Assembly: GCF_026626335.1 (NCBI RefSeq)
Contig: NZ_JAPNTZ010000004.1
Location: forward strand, 186,001 to 250,000
DNA length: 64,000 bases
Source: Paractinoplanes pyxinae
GTDB taxonomy: Bacteria; Actinomycetota; Actinomycetes; Mycobacteriales; Micromonosporaceae
Reading direction: 5' to 3'
The notes under the pieces were generated by a model that worked only from the letters and a program-made list of their open reading frames with translations, made no database searches and was not told the origin of the DNA. The translations under genes and the position numbers were made by a program. This document shows positions 57,127 through 64,000 of this stretch, one piece after another (position 1 is the first letter of the stretch; each line of letters starts with the position of its first letter).

Positions 57127-57552
57127 ATGCCGCCCAAGAAAAAGACCCATGAGGTAACCCTCGCGCTTGAGGCGGGTAACGCCGCGATGGTCGACCTCGG
57201 CAAGATGCTTGGTCCGACCGGGGCCAACATGCGTGCGGTCAAGGTCGAGTACGACGAGGCGACGGCGAAGAACCGCGGCGAGATCATCCCGGTCATCGTC
57301 AGCGTCTACGAGGACCGCAGCCACACGCTGGCCTACAAGACGCCGCCGACCAGCTTCCTGATCCGCAAGGCTCTGGGCATCCAGTCGGGCGCTTCCAACC
57401 CGCTGACCCAGACCGTGGGCACGCTGAGCCAGGCCCAGATCAAAGAGATCGCCGAGCGCAAGATCGTCGACCTCAACGCGAACGACCTCGACGCCGCGAT
57501 CAAGGTTGTCGCCGGCACCGCCCGTTCCATGGGCGTGAAGGTCGCTTCCTGA
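57127..57552 (+). CDS. Ribosomal protein uL11 paralogue
   Basis: A 141-residue L11-like protein. The C-terminal RNA-binding domain is well kept: VYEDRSHTLAYKTPP, DLNANDLDAA and AGTARSMGV. The N-terminal domain is diverged. In standard L11 the segment PAPPVGPALG follows the first strand; here it reads AMVDLGKMLG, so the conserved prolines are lost. Those prolines are where thiostrepton resistance changes occur. The gene is alone, not in an rplK-rplA operon, so it is an extra copy. ATG at 57127 follows AAGGAG by 9 bp. Confidence 0.9.
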   Translation: MPPKKKTHEVTLALEAGNAAMVDLGKMLGPTGANMRAVKVEYDEATAKNRGEIIPVIVSVYEDRSHTLAYKTPPTSFLIRKALGIQSGASNPLTQTVGTLSQAQIKEIAERKIVDLNANDLDAAIKVVAGTARSMGVKVAS

Positions 57553-57565
57553 TCTGACGTACTAG

Positions 57566-57597
57566 AAACCGGCCCCGGGAATCCCGGGGCCGGTTTT
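57566..57597 (+). terminator. Strong intrinsic terminator after the L11 paralogue
   Basis: AAACCGGCCCCGG pairs with CCGGGGCCGGTTT around a small loop, and six T follow. It starts 13 bp after the stop codon and abuts the stop codon of the convergent ClpP-like gene, so it may serve both. Confidence 0.92.
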
Positions 57598-57598
57598 T

Positions 57599-58198
57599 TC
57601 ATGCCTTGCCGATGATCTCGTCGATCAGCCCGTACTCCAGAGCTTCCTGAGCGGTGAGGCTGCGCCCGGCCGACAAGTCGTCCTCGATCCGGCTGCGGGA
57701 CTGGCCGGTCACCTCGACCAGCTTCAGGGTGATTTCCTCGAGTTCGCGCAGGTGCTGCCCGGCGGCCCGGGCGACCTCGTCGGCGGTGCCGGTGACACCG
57801 GTCGAGCGGGGCTCGTTGAGCTTGAACCGGGCGTGCCGGTAGGCGGCCCGCCGTTCGGCCGCGGCGAGCAGGGCGACCACGGCCCCGCCGGCCTGCGAGG
57901 TGACCACCGCGTGCACGGGCGAGGCCATGGCGTCGATGACGTCGATGACCGACAGCACGGCCCCGAGCTCCCCACCCTGGCTGGCCAGGTGCAGCTGCAC
58001 GGGCGCCGGGCCGGCCGAGTCGAGGGTGAGCAGCGCGGCCGCGATGCCGGTGGCCGCCTCGGACGTGAGCTGACCGCGGACCAGGACGATGCGCTGGTCG
58101 AACAGCTTCTCCTCCAGCCAGCCGGGCATGGCCGGCTGCGGCCAGGGTTCCGGCTGCTGAGGCTGGCCCCAGCGCCCCGGATCGTGTCGCATCTGCAT
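57599..58198 (-). CDS. ClpP-like protein without catalytic residues
   Basis: A 199-residue ClpP-fold protein. The fold landmarks are kept: VQLHLASQGGELGAVLSVIDVIDAM, ALLAAAERRAAYRHARFKLNEP and LTAQEALEYGLIDEI. The nucleophile Ser of the canonical GxAASMGA region is Gly105 (SQAGGAVVALL), and the catalytic His of HQP is Asn128 (LNEP); the Asp position is also changed. It should be inactive as a peptidase and may act as a structural or regulatory ring partner. ATG at 58198 follows GGGAGG by 6 bp. Confidence 0.85.
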   Translation of the reverse strand: MQMRHDPGRWGQPQQPEPWPQPAMPGWLEEKLFDQRIVLVRGQLTSEAATGIAAALLTLDSAGPAPVQLHLASQGGELGAVLSVIDVIDAMASPVHAVVTSQAGGAVVALLAAAERRAAYRHARFKLNEPRSTGVTGTADEVARAAGQHLRELEEITLKLVEVTGQSRSRIEDDLSAGRSLTAQEALEYGLIDEIIGKA

Positions 58199-58322
58199 CG
58201 CGCACCTCCCGCCACTCGTGCTTCAGCCTATCCACCCCCGCTGATCCCGACGCCCCCTTCCGCTGAGGGCAGAGGGGTGCTTGCGTGGAGGGGGTGACCC
58301 GAACCACGACGAGGAGGACGGG

Positions 58323-58937
58323 ATGACGGAGACGCTGCGGCTGGACCCTGCCAAGACGGCGGTGGTGCTGATCGAGTACCAGAACGAGTTCACATCCGAG
58401 GGCGGCGTGCTGCATCCGGCGGTCTCAGCGGTGATGGACAAGACCGGGATGCTGGGCAAGACGGTGGCGTTCGTCGAGGCCGCGCGGGCCGCCGGCGTGA
58501 CGATCATGCACGCGCCGATCACCTTCGCGGCCGGGTACGGCGAGCTGTCGCGACACCCGTACGGGATTCTGAAAGGGGTTGTCGACGGGAACGCCTTCGT
58601 GAAGGGCACCTGGGGCGCGGCGATCGTCGACGAGCTGACCCCGGCCGACGGTGACATCGTCATCGAGGGCAAGCGTGGCCTCGACACCTTCGCGAGCACC
58701 AACCTCGACTTCATCCTGCGCAGCAAGGGGATCGAGACGGTGGTCCTGGCCGGGTTCCTGACCAACTGCTGTGTCGAGTCGACCATGCGCAGCGCGTACG
58801 AGAACGGCTACCGGGTCATCACGCTGACCGACTGCACGGCGGCCACCTCGCCCGAGGAGCACGACAACGCCATCGCCTACGACTTCCCGATGTTCTCGCT
58901 GCCGATGGAGTCGGGCGAGGTCGTCAAGGGGTTCTGA
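58323..58937 (+). CDS. Isochorismatase-like cysteine hydrolase
   Basis: A 204-residue hydrolase of the isochorismatase fold. The catalytic triad is Glu18 (VLIEYQNEF, where most members have Asp), Lys117 (GKRGLDTF) and Cys150 (TNCCVES). Family members hydrolyse amides or vinyl ethers such as nicotinamide or isochorismate; this one is closest in pattern to generic cysteine hydrolases. The ATG at 58323 follows GAGGAGG by 5 bp. It is convergent with the TetR gene, whose stop adjoins its own. Confidence 0.88.
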   Translation: MTETLRLDPAKTAVVLIEYQNEFTSEGGVLHPAVSAVMDKTGMLGKTVAFVEAARAAGVTIMHAPITFAAGYGELSRHPYGILKGVVDGNAFVKGTWGAAIVDELTPADGDIVIEGKRGLDTFASTNLDFILRSKGIETVVLAGFLTNCCVESTMRSAYENGYRVITLTDCTAATSPEEHDNAIAYDFPMFSLPMESGEVVKGF

Positions 58938-59540
58938 TCACGCCCGCCACCGCCAGTTGACCTCGGCCTCGGCCGGCGGTGGGCCGGGCAGCTCGCCGCC
59001 GGCGCGCAGGCCGTCGAGCAGGAAGGTCACGTAGCGGCGGCGCAGCTCGGTCGTGCGGGCCGGGTCGCCGGGCACGCGGACGGCCGCGCACATCTCGAGC
59101 AGCATCGTCACATCGGCCGGCACGACGCCGGCCCGCATGCGTCCCCGGGCCCGGTCGAACAGTGCGTCCCCGAGCTCCGAGGCCCGTACGGCGTCGGTGT
59201 TCATCTCGGCCGTCGGGGTGAACGTGCCGGCCAGATGCACGGTCAGCGAGTGCACGTCGGCCTCGACCACGCCGCGCAGGAAAGCCTCGAACGCCGCCCA
59301 GTCGTCGGGTTCGGCCGCGGCCTGCTCGGCCTCGGCGATGAACCGGCGCAGCCCGTCGTGGCACAGCGTGCGCAGCAGATCTTCCTTGCCCGGGTAGCGG
59401 CGGTAGAGCGCGCTGATGCCGACGCCGGCCCGTTCGGCCACGGCGGAGATCGGCGCCCGGGCGTCGGCCAGGAACACCTCGCGCGCCGCGGCCAGGATCG
59501 CCTCGCTGTTGCGGGCCGCCTCACGTGTCCTCATCGGCAC
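58938..59540 (-). CDS. TetR/AcrR family regulator
   Basis: A 200-residue repressor. The HTH is PISAVAERAGVGISALYRRYPGKEDLL at about 30-56. The C-terminal half is a helical ligand domain with a polar end (PPPAEAEVNWRWRA). It is divergent from the epoxide hydrolase homologue, and two palindromic boxes of the type GGAAC-GTTCC lie between them, so it likely controls that gene and itself. The ATG at 59540 is used; an ATG two codons in is also possible. Confidence 0.87.
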   Translation of the reverse strand: MPMRTREAARNSEAILAAAREVFLADARAPISAVAERAGVGISALYRRYPGKEDLLRTLCHDGLRRFIAEAEQAAAEPDDWAAFEAFLRGVVEADVHSLTVHLAGTFTPTAEMNTDAVRASELGDALFDRARGRMRAGVVPADVTMLLEMCAAVRVPGDPARTTELRRRYVTFLLDGLRAGGELPGPPPAEAEVNWRWRA

Positions 59541-59551
59541 AGATTACCCCT

Positions 59552-59606
59552 GGAACGGAACGTTCCCCTCTGGTACGTTGAAACGGAACGAAGTGTTCCG
59601 TTCCGT
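59552..59606. promoter_or_regulatory. Palindromic operators between TetR and the epoxide-hydrolase homologue
   Basis: GGAACGTTCC (59557-59566) is a perfect 10-bp palindrome preceded by another GGAAC. ACGGAAC (59583-59589) and GTTCCGT (59595-59601) are perfect 7-bp arms 5 bp apart, followed by a further TTCCGT. Both share the GGAAC half-site and suit a TetR dimer. They cover the shared promoter. Confidence 0.75.
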
Positions 59607-59626
59607 AACACCAAAGGGGAGCCGAG

Positions 59627-60748
59627 ATGACCGAGATCCGCCCCTTCCGCATCGCCATCGACCAGAAGGACGTCGACGATCTCCGCGACCGCCTGGCCCG
59701 CACCCGCTGGGGCGGCGAGATCCCCGGCCAGGGCTGGCAGCGCGGCGTCCCGGTCGACTACCTGCGCGACCTCGCCCGCTACTGGCAGGAGGAATTCGAT
59801 TGGCGCGCCGCCGAGGCCTGGCTCAACGAGATGCCCCAGTTCGTCACCGAGGTCGACGGTCAGACGCTGCACTTCGCGCACATCCGCTCGGCCAACCCCG
59901 CGGCCACCCCGCTGCTGATCAGCCATGACTGGCCCGGCTCGTTCGCCCTGTACCAGCCGGTCGTCGAGGATCTGACCGCCGACTTCCACCTGGTGCTGGC
60001 CAGCAACCCCGGCGTCGGCTTCTCGGGTCCGTTGACGAGTGCGGGCTGGAACACGTCCCGCAGCGCGGCCGCGCTCAACGAGGTCATGCACCGGCTCGGC
60101 TACGAGCGGTACGGCGTACAGGGCAACGGCGGCGGAGCCGCGATCGCGGTCGAGATGGGCCGGCAGCAGCCCGGACGGGTGATCGGCGTGCACGTCAACG
60201 GCCACATCACGTTCCCGTCGGGTGACCCGGCCGAGTTCGAGGGGCTGACCGAGGCCGAGCAGGGCCGGCTGGGCCGCCTGCAGGAGTTCCGGGACGACAA
60301 GATGGGCTTCAACGCCATCCAGTCGACCCGGCCCCAGACGCTCGCTTTCGGCCTGCACGACTCGCCAGTCGGTCAGCTGGCCTGGATCGTCGAGAAGTTC
60401 CAGGAGTGGACCGACCCGGCGGCGAACCTGCCCGAGGACGCGGTCGATCGCGATCTGCTGCTGACCAATGTGAGCCTGTACTGGTTCACCGGCACGGCGG
60501 GTTCGTCGGCCAATCTGTACTGGGAGATGGCGCACGACCCGTCGGCGTGGGCGCCGAAAGAGAAGTCGACCGTGCCGTTGGGCGTGGCGCTGGGAGTCAC
60601 CGACATCACGGTGCGCCGGTTCGCCGAACGCGACACCCCGGTCGTCCACTGGACCGAGCTGCCGGCCGGCGGCAACTTCCTCTCGGCCGAGCAGCCCAAG
60701 ATGTTCGCCGACGACGTGCGAGCGTTCTTCCACACACTTGCGGGATGA
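59627..60748 (+). CDS. Epoxide hydrolase family protein lacking key catalytic residues
   Basis: A 373-residue alpha/beta hydrolase with the N-terminal epoxide-hydrolase domain (RPFRIAIDQKDVDDLRDRLARTRW). Normal members carry the nucleophile Asp in QGGDxG and a base His in GGHF. Here the first reads QGNGGGAA, with Gly168 at the Asp position, and the second reads GGNF, with Asn350. HGWPGS is also HDWPGS. So epoxide hydrolysis by the standard mechanism is unlikely; it may bind a ligand or do other chemistry. ATG at 59627 follows AAGGGGAG. Confidence 0.86.
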   Translation: MTEIRPFRIAIDQKDVDDLRDRLARTRWGGEIPGQGWQRGVPVDYLRDLARYWQEEFDWRAAEAWLNEMPQFVTEVDGQTLHFAHIRSANPAATPLLISHDWPGSFALYQPVVEDLTADFHLVLASNPGVGFSGPLTSAGWNTSRSAAALNEVMHRLGYERYGVQGNGGGAAIAVEMGRQQPGRVIGVHVNGHITFPSGDPAEFEGLTEAEQGRLGRLQEFRDDKMGFNAIQSTRPQTLAFGLHDSPVGQLAWIVEKFQEWTDPAANLPEDAVDRDLLLTNVSLYWFTGTAGSSANLYWEMAHDPSAWAPKEKSTVPLGVALGVTDITVRRFAERDTPVVHWTELPAGGNFLSAEQPKMFADDVRAFFHTLAG

Positions 60749-60788
60749 GCTCCTACTCTCCTCTCACGGAAGAGTAGGGTTCCGCCTC

Positions 60789-62216
60789 GTGCCCATGAGA
60801 TTCACCGTGCTCCGCACCGAAGTCCTGGCCGGCCTGGTGGTCGCGCTCGCGCTGATCCCCGAGGCGATCTCGTTCTCGATCCTCGCGGGCGTCGACCCCA
60901 AGGTGGGCTTGTTCGCCTCGTTCACCATGGCCGTCACGATCGCTTTCACCGGCGGCCGCCCGGCCATGATCTCGGCCGCGACCGGCGCCATCGCCCTGGT
61001 GGTGGCGCCGCTGGCCAAGGAGCACGGGCTCAACTACCTGATCGCCGCGGTGATCCTGGGCGGGCTGCTGCAGATCGTGCTGGCCCTGGCCGGGGTGGCC
61101 AAGCTGATGCGGTTCATCCCGCGCAGCGTCATGGTCGGGTTCGTCAACGCGCTGGCCATCCTGATCTTCAGCGCCCAGGTGCCGCACCTGATCGGCGTCC
61201 CGTGGCTGGTCTATCCGCTGGTGGCGGTCGCGCTGGCCGTCATCGTGCTGCTGCCCCGGCTGACCACGGCCGTGCCCGCCCCGCTGGTGGCGATCGTGCT
61301 GCTCACCGGGTTCACGCTGATCGCGCACGTCGTGGTGCCCACTGTGGGCGACGAGGGTGAGCTGCCCAGCAGCCTGCCCGCGTTCGGGCTCCCGGACGTG
61401 CCGTTCAGCCTGGAAACCCTGAAGGTCATTGCGCCGTACGCGTTGGGAATCGCACTGGTCGGGCTGATGGAATCGCTGATGACGGCCAAGCTGGTCGACG
61501 ACGTCACCGACACGCGCTCCGACAAGACCCGAGAGTCGTGGGGCCAGGGCGTGGCCAACATCGTCACCGGGCTCTTCGGCGGCATGGGCGGCTGCGCCAT
61601 GATCGGCCAGACGATGATCAACGTGAAGGTCTCGGGCGCCCGCACCCGGCTGTCGACCTTCCTAGCCGGCACGTTCCTGCTGATCCTGGTGGTGGTGCTG
61701 GGCGACGTGGTCGCGCTGATCCCGATGGCCGCGCTGGTGGCCGTGATGATCATCGTTTCCGTGGGTACGTTCGACTGGCACAGCATCGCGCCGGCCACAC
61801 TCAAGCGGATGCCCGCCGGCGAGATCATCGTGATGGTGGTGACCGTGGCGGGCACGCTGGCCACGCACAACCTGGCCGTCGGCGTGGTGCTGGGCGTGCT
61901 GGCGGCGATGGTCGTCTTCGCGCGCCGGGTCGCCCACTTCACCGAGGTCAGCAAGAACGGGAACACCTACTCCGTACGCGGGGAACTGTTCTTCGCCTCG
62001 AGCAACGACCTCGTGCACCAGTTCGACTATGCGGGCGACCCCGACCACGTCGTCATCGACATGAGCGGCGCGCACATCTGGGACGCGTCGTCGGTGGCCG
62101 CCCTCGACGCCATCAACACCAAGTACGCCGCGCACGGCAAGAACGTCGAGATCGTCGGGCTCAACGAGGCCAGCGCGAACTTCCACGGGAACCTCGCGGG
62201 CAGACTGAACGCATGA
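60789..62216 (+). CDS. SulP family anion transporter with STAS domain
   Basis: A 475-residue transporter. About ten membrane helices hold the SulP landmarks [45 protein letters not shown] and [16 protein letters not shown]. The C-terminal STAS domain (about 395-475: [22 protein letters not shown]) faces the cytoplasm. Sulfate, bicarbonate or a dicarboxylate is possible; the ion is not certain. I prefer the GTG at 60789; an ATG two codons later is the alternative. The stop overlaps the MerR start by 4 bp. Confidence 0.88.
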   Translation: MPMRFTVLRTEVLAGLVVALALIPEAISFSILAGVDPKVGLFASFTMAVTIAFTGGRPAMISAATGAIALVVAPLAKEHGLNYLIAAVILGGLLQIVLALAGVAKLMRFIPRSVMVGFVNALAILIFSAQVPHLIGVPWLVYPLVAVALAVIVLLPRLTTAVPAPLVAIVLLTGFTLIAHVVVPTVGDEGELPSSLPAFGLPDVPFSLETLKVIAPYALGIALVGLMESLMTAKLVDDVTDTRSDKTRESWGQGVANIVTGLFGGMGGCAMIGQTMINVKVSGARTRLSTFLAGTFLLILVVVLGDVVALIPMAALVAVMIIVSVGTFDWHSIAPATLKRMPAGEIIVMVVTVAGTLATHNLAVGVVLGVLAAMVVFARRVAHFTEVSKNGNTYSVRGELFFASSNDLVHQFDYAGDPDHVVIDMSGAHIWDASSVAALDAINTKYAAHGKNVEIVGLNEASANFHGNLAGRLNA

Positions 62217-62623
62217 CCGGACGGCACATGCAGATCGGCGAGGCGGCGGAACGGGTCGGCCTGAGCATCCGCACGATCCGCCACTACGAGGAGGCCGGCC
62301 TGATCGTGCCGTCCGCCCGCAGCGACGGCGGCTTCCGGCTCTACACCGAGCCCGACCTCGACCGGCTGCGCGTGGTCAAGCGGATGAAACCGCTCGGCTT
62401 CACCCTCGACGAGATGCGCGACCTGCTGCAGATACTCGACGAGCTGACCGCGGGCACGGGCGACCGCGCGGCCCTGCTCGACCGGCTGGCCGCCTTCCAC
62501 CACGCGGCCGAGGCCCGCGTGCAGGCGCTGCGTGACCAGCTGGCCTTCGCCGAGGGCTTCGCCCAGCAGATGCGCGACCACCTCGACCAGCACGGAAAAG
62601 GCTCTGTAACGCCGGCGGTCTAG
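62213..62623 (+). CDS. MerR family regulator
   Basis: A 136-residue regulator. The N-terminal winged HTH is MQIGEAAERVGLSIRTIRHYEEAGLIVPSARSDGGFRLYTEPDLDRL, typical of MerR. The C-terminal half is a coiled-coil dimer helix (LLDRLAAFHHAAEARVQALRDQLAFAEGFAQQMRDHL) with no metal-binding cysteine, so the signal is not Hg or Cu by the known sites. It is translationally coupled to the SulP transporter and may control it. Confidence 0.88.
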   Translation: MTGRHMQIGEAAERVGLSIRTIRHYEEAGLIVPSARSDGGFRLYTEPDLDRLRVVKRMKPLGFTLDEMRDLLQILDELTAGTGDRAALLDRLAAFHHAAEARVQALRDQLAFAEGFAQQMRDHLDQHGKGSVTPAV

Positions 62624-62632
62624 AGTCCGGGC

Positions 62633-63355
62633 ATGCCAGGTCCCCGCCGCCGGTCGATCCTGGTCTCGCGGCTGACCGACCGGCCCCTCGGCAGCCCGCA
62701 GGACGAGCTTCGCAGCATCATCCTGGACGGGCAGGTGCCGCCCGGCTCGGCCATCCCCGTCGACGCGGTGGCGGCCGCGTTCGGGGTGAGCCGGATCCCC
62801 GTGCGGGAAGCTCTGATGACGTTGATCGGGGAGGGGCTGGTGGATCACCGGCCCAACGGCGGCTACCGCGTGGCCATGATGACCGCGCGCGAGTTCGCCG
62901 AGATCTACCTGGTGCGCGAGGCGCTCGAGACGGCGGGACTGCGCGTGGCGGTCGAGCTGGCCTGTGCGGACGACGACGAGCAGGCCCGGGCTGCGCACGC
63001 GGCCCTCGACGGGGCGATCCGGGCGTACGACGGAAGGCTCTACCACCGCGAGAGCCGGCGCTTCCATCTCGCCCTCATCCGGCCCTGCCGCATGCGGCGG
63101 CTGCTGCACATGCTCGACCTGGCCTGGAACCAGACCGAACCGCTGCAGCCCATGTCGCATCTGGACAGTGCCGAGCGCGAGCTGCTGCACGCCGACCACG
63201 CGGGCATGCTGGCCGCGTTCCGCGCCCGGGACGCCGACGCGCTGATCGCGGTGTTCGAGACCCACCACCACCGGTTGCAGGCCGCGATCGAGGCCCTGCC
63301 GCGGGACACCGGGCTGTTCGAGCCGGAAGATATACAGTTCCGCTCATCCAGGTGA
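62633..63355 (+). CDS. GntR family regulator (FadR/FCD type)
   Basis: A 240-residue regulator. The N-terminal winged HTH reads SPQDELRSIILDGQVPPGSAIPVDAVAAAFGVSRIPVREALMTLIGEGLVDHRPNGGYRVA. The C-terminal FCD domain (from about 95) is helical with potential metal/ligand His (YHRESRRFHLALIRP, HADHAGML, ETHHHRL). Its neighbour is an NCS1 nucleobase transporter, so a ligand from purine, pyrimidine or hydantoin catabolism is plausible. It starts 10 bp after the MerR gene. Confidence 0.9.
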   Translation: MPGPRRRSILVSRLTDRPLGSPQDELRSIILDGQVPPGSAIPVDAVAAAFGVSRIPVREALMTLIGEGLVDHRPNGGYRVAMMTAREFAEIYLVREALETAGLRVAVELACADDDEQARAAHAALDGAIRAYDGRLYHRESRRFHLALIRPCRMRRLLHMLDLAWNQTEPLQPMSHLDSAERELLHADHAGMLAAFRARDADALIAVFETHHHRLQAAIEALPRDTGLFEPEDIQFRSSR

Positions 63356-63380
63356 AACAGCCGATACTTAGCGTCACGGC

Positions 63381-64000
63381 ATGGCCGACATCACAACGAG
63401 CAAGCCCCAGGACGTGGTCGAAGCCGCCGGCATGCCGGTCGGCAGCGGCGTCATCAAACCCACCTACGACCCGCGACTGACCAACGAGGACCTGGCGCCG
63501 CTGAAAAAGCAGCACTGGGGCTCGTACAACATCTTCGCCTTCTGGATGTCCGACGTGCACAGCGTCGGCGGCTACGTGACCGCGGGCAGCCTGTTCGCGC
63601 TGGGCCTGTCCAGCTGGCAGGTGCTGGTGTCGCTGGTCGCCGGCATCACGATCGTCTACTTCTTCTGCAACCTGGTGGCCAAGCCGAGCCAGGTCACCGG
63701 CGTGCCCTATCCGGTGATCAACCGGGTCGCGTTCGGGGTGCTCGGCGCGAACGTGCCGGCCATCATCCGGGGTGCGATCGCTGTCGCCTGGTACGGCATC
63801 CAGACGTACCTGGCCTCGGCCGCCCTCGACGTCGTGGTGCTCAAGTTCTGGCCCGGGCTGGCCCCGTACGCCGATGTGGATCAGTACGGGTTCCTCGGCC
63901 TCCCGCTGCTCGGGTGGTGCACGTACGCGGTCCTCTGGGTCCTGCAGGCGGCGGTCTTCTGGCGGGGCATGGAGACGATCCGCAAGTTCATCGACTTCTG
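63381..64000 (+). CDS. NCS1 family nucleobase:cation symporter, cut by the window end
   Basis: The first 206 residues of a transporter that continues past the window. A polar start (MADITTSKPQDVVEAAGMP) leads to LTNEDLAPLKKQHWGSYNIFAFWMSDVHSVGGYVTA, the NCS1 entry motif, and further helices with PSQVTGVPYPVINR and AWYGIQTYLA. The substrate is likely a nucleobase, allantoin or hydantoin. It lies 25 bp after the GntR gene, a common regulator-transporter pairing. Confidence 0.88.
   Translation, partial: MADITTSKPQDVVEAAGMPVGSGVIKPTYDPRLTNEDLAPLKKQHWGSYNIFAFWMSDVHSVGGYVTAGSLFALGLSSWQVLVSLVAGITIVYFFCNLVAKPSQVTGVPYPVINRVAFGVLGANVPAIIRGAIAVAWYGIQTYLASAALDVVVLKFWPGLAPYADVDQYGFLGLPLLGWCTYAVLWVLQAAVFWRGMETIRKFIDF

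Overview
The window is high-GC actinobacterial chromosome. GTG and occasional TTG starts, overlapping stop/start codons, an ANTAR regulator, actinobacterial-type PolA, a CoaE-GrpB fusion and the order hisI-trpE-(membrane protein)-trpC-trpB-trpA-lgt point to a Micromonosporaceae-like organism (Actinoplanes or a relative). That placement is inference from gene content and order. I see no prophage, insertion sequence, CRISPR array or replication origin.

Region by region. 1-3.6 kb: an SDR oxidoreductase divergent from a TetR regulator with three operator-like boxes between them, then an ABC-2 exporter with its own TetR gene. 3.7-7.7 kb: one gene for a 1329-residue low-complexity protein with a small conserved C-terminal module. 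8.2-16.5 kb: hisI, the trp cluster, lgt and an FAD monooxygenase. 16.6-18.6 kb: an LPITG wall-anchored protein convergent with an acetyltransferase across a triplicated 24-bp repeat. 18.8-27.4 kb: gltBD, pyk and tesB. 27.5-29.7 kb: a membrane protein and an ECF sigma factor with a membrane partner. 29.8-30.7 kb: an HTH-LAGLIDADG protein directly behind an unusual tRNA with a leucine CAA anticodon. 30.8-39.3 kb: an ANTAR response regulator, then back-to-back branched-chain (Liv) and polar amino-acid ABC transporters. 39.4-50 kb: polA, small stress/ArsR genes, a methyltransferase, rpsA, coaE and uvrB. 50-54 kb: acetyltransferase, VOC and ABM proteins, then a TerC-family gene behind a yybP-ykoY (Mn2+) riboswitch. 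53.8-54.1 kb: a 321-bp imperfect giant palindrome between convergent genes. 54.2-58.2 kb: typA, a lytic transglycosylase, an L11-like ribosomal protein paralogue and a ClpP homologue without its catalytic residues. 58.3-64 kb: a cysteine hydrolase, a TetR gene divergent from an epoxide-hydrolase homologue that has also lost catalytic residues, a SulP transporter with a MerR gene, and a GntR gene next to an NCS1 permease cut by the window end.

Most of the window is core metabolism: tryptophan and glutamate synthesis, glycolysis, amino-acid uptake, translation and DNA repair. The less ordinary parts are the tRNA/LAGLIDADG pair, the giant palindrome, the diverged L11, the two inactive-looking enzyme homologues, and several short tandem repeats placed at gene boundaries.
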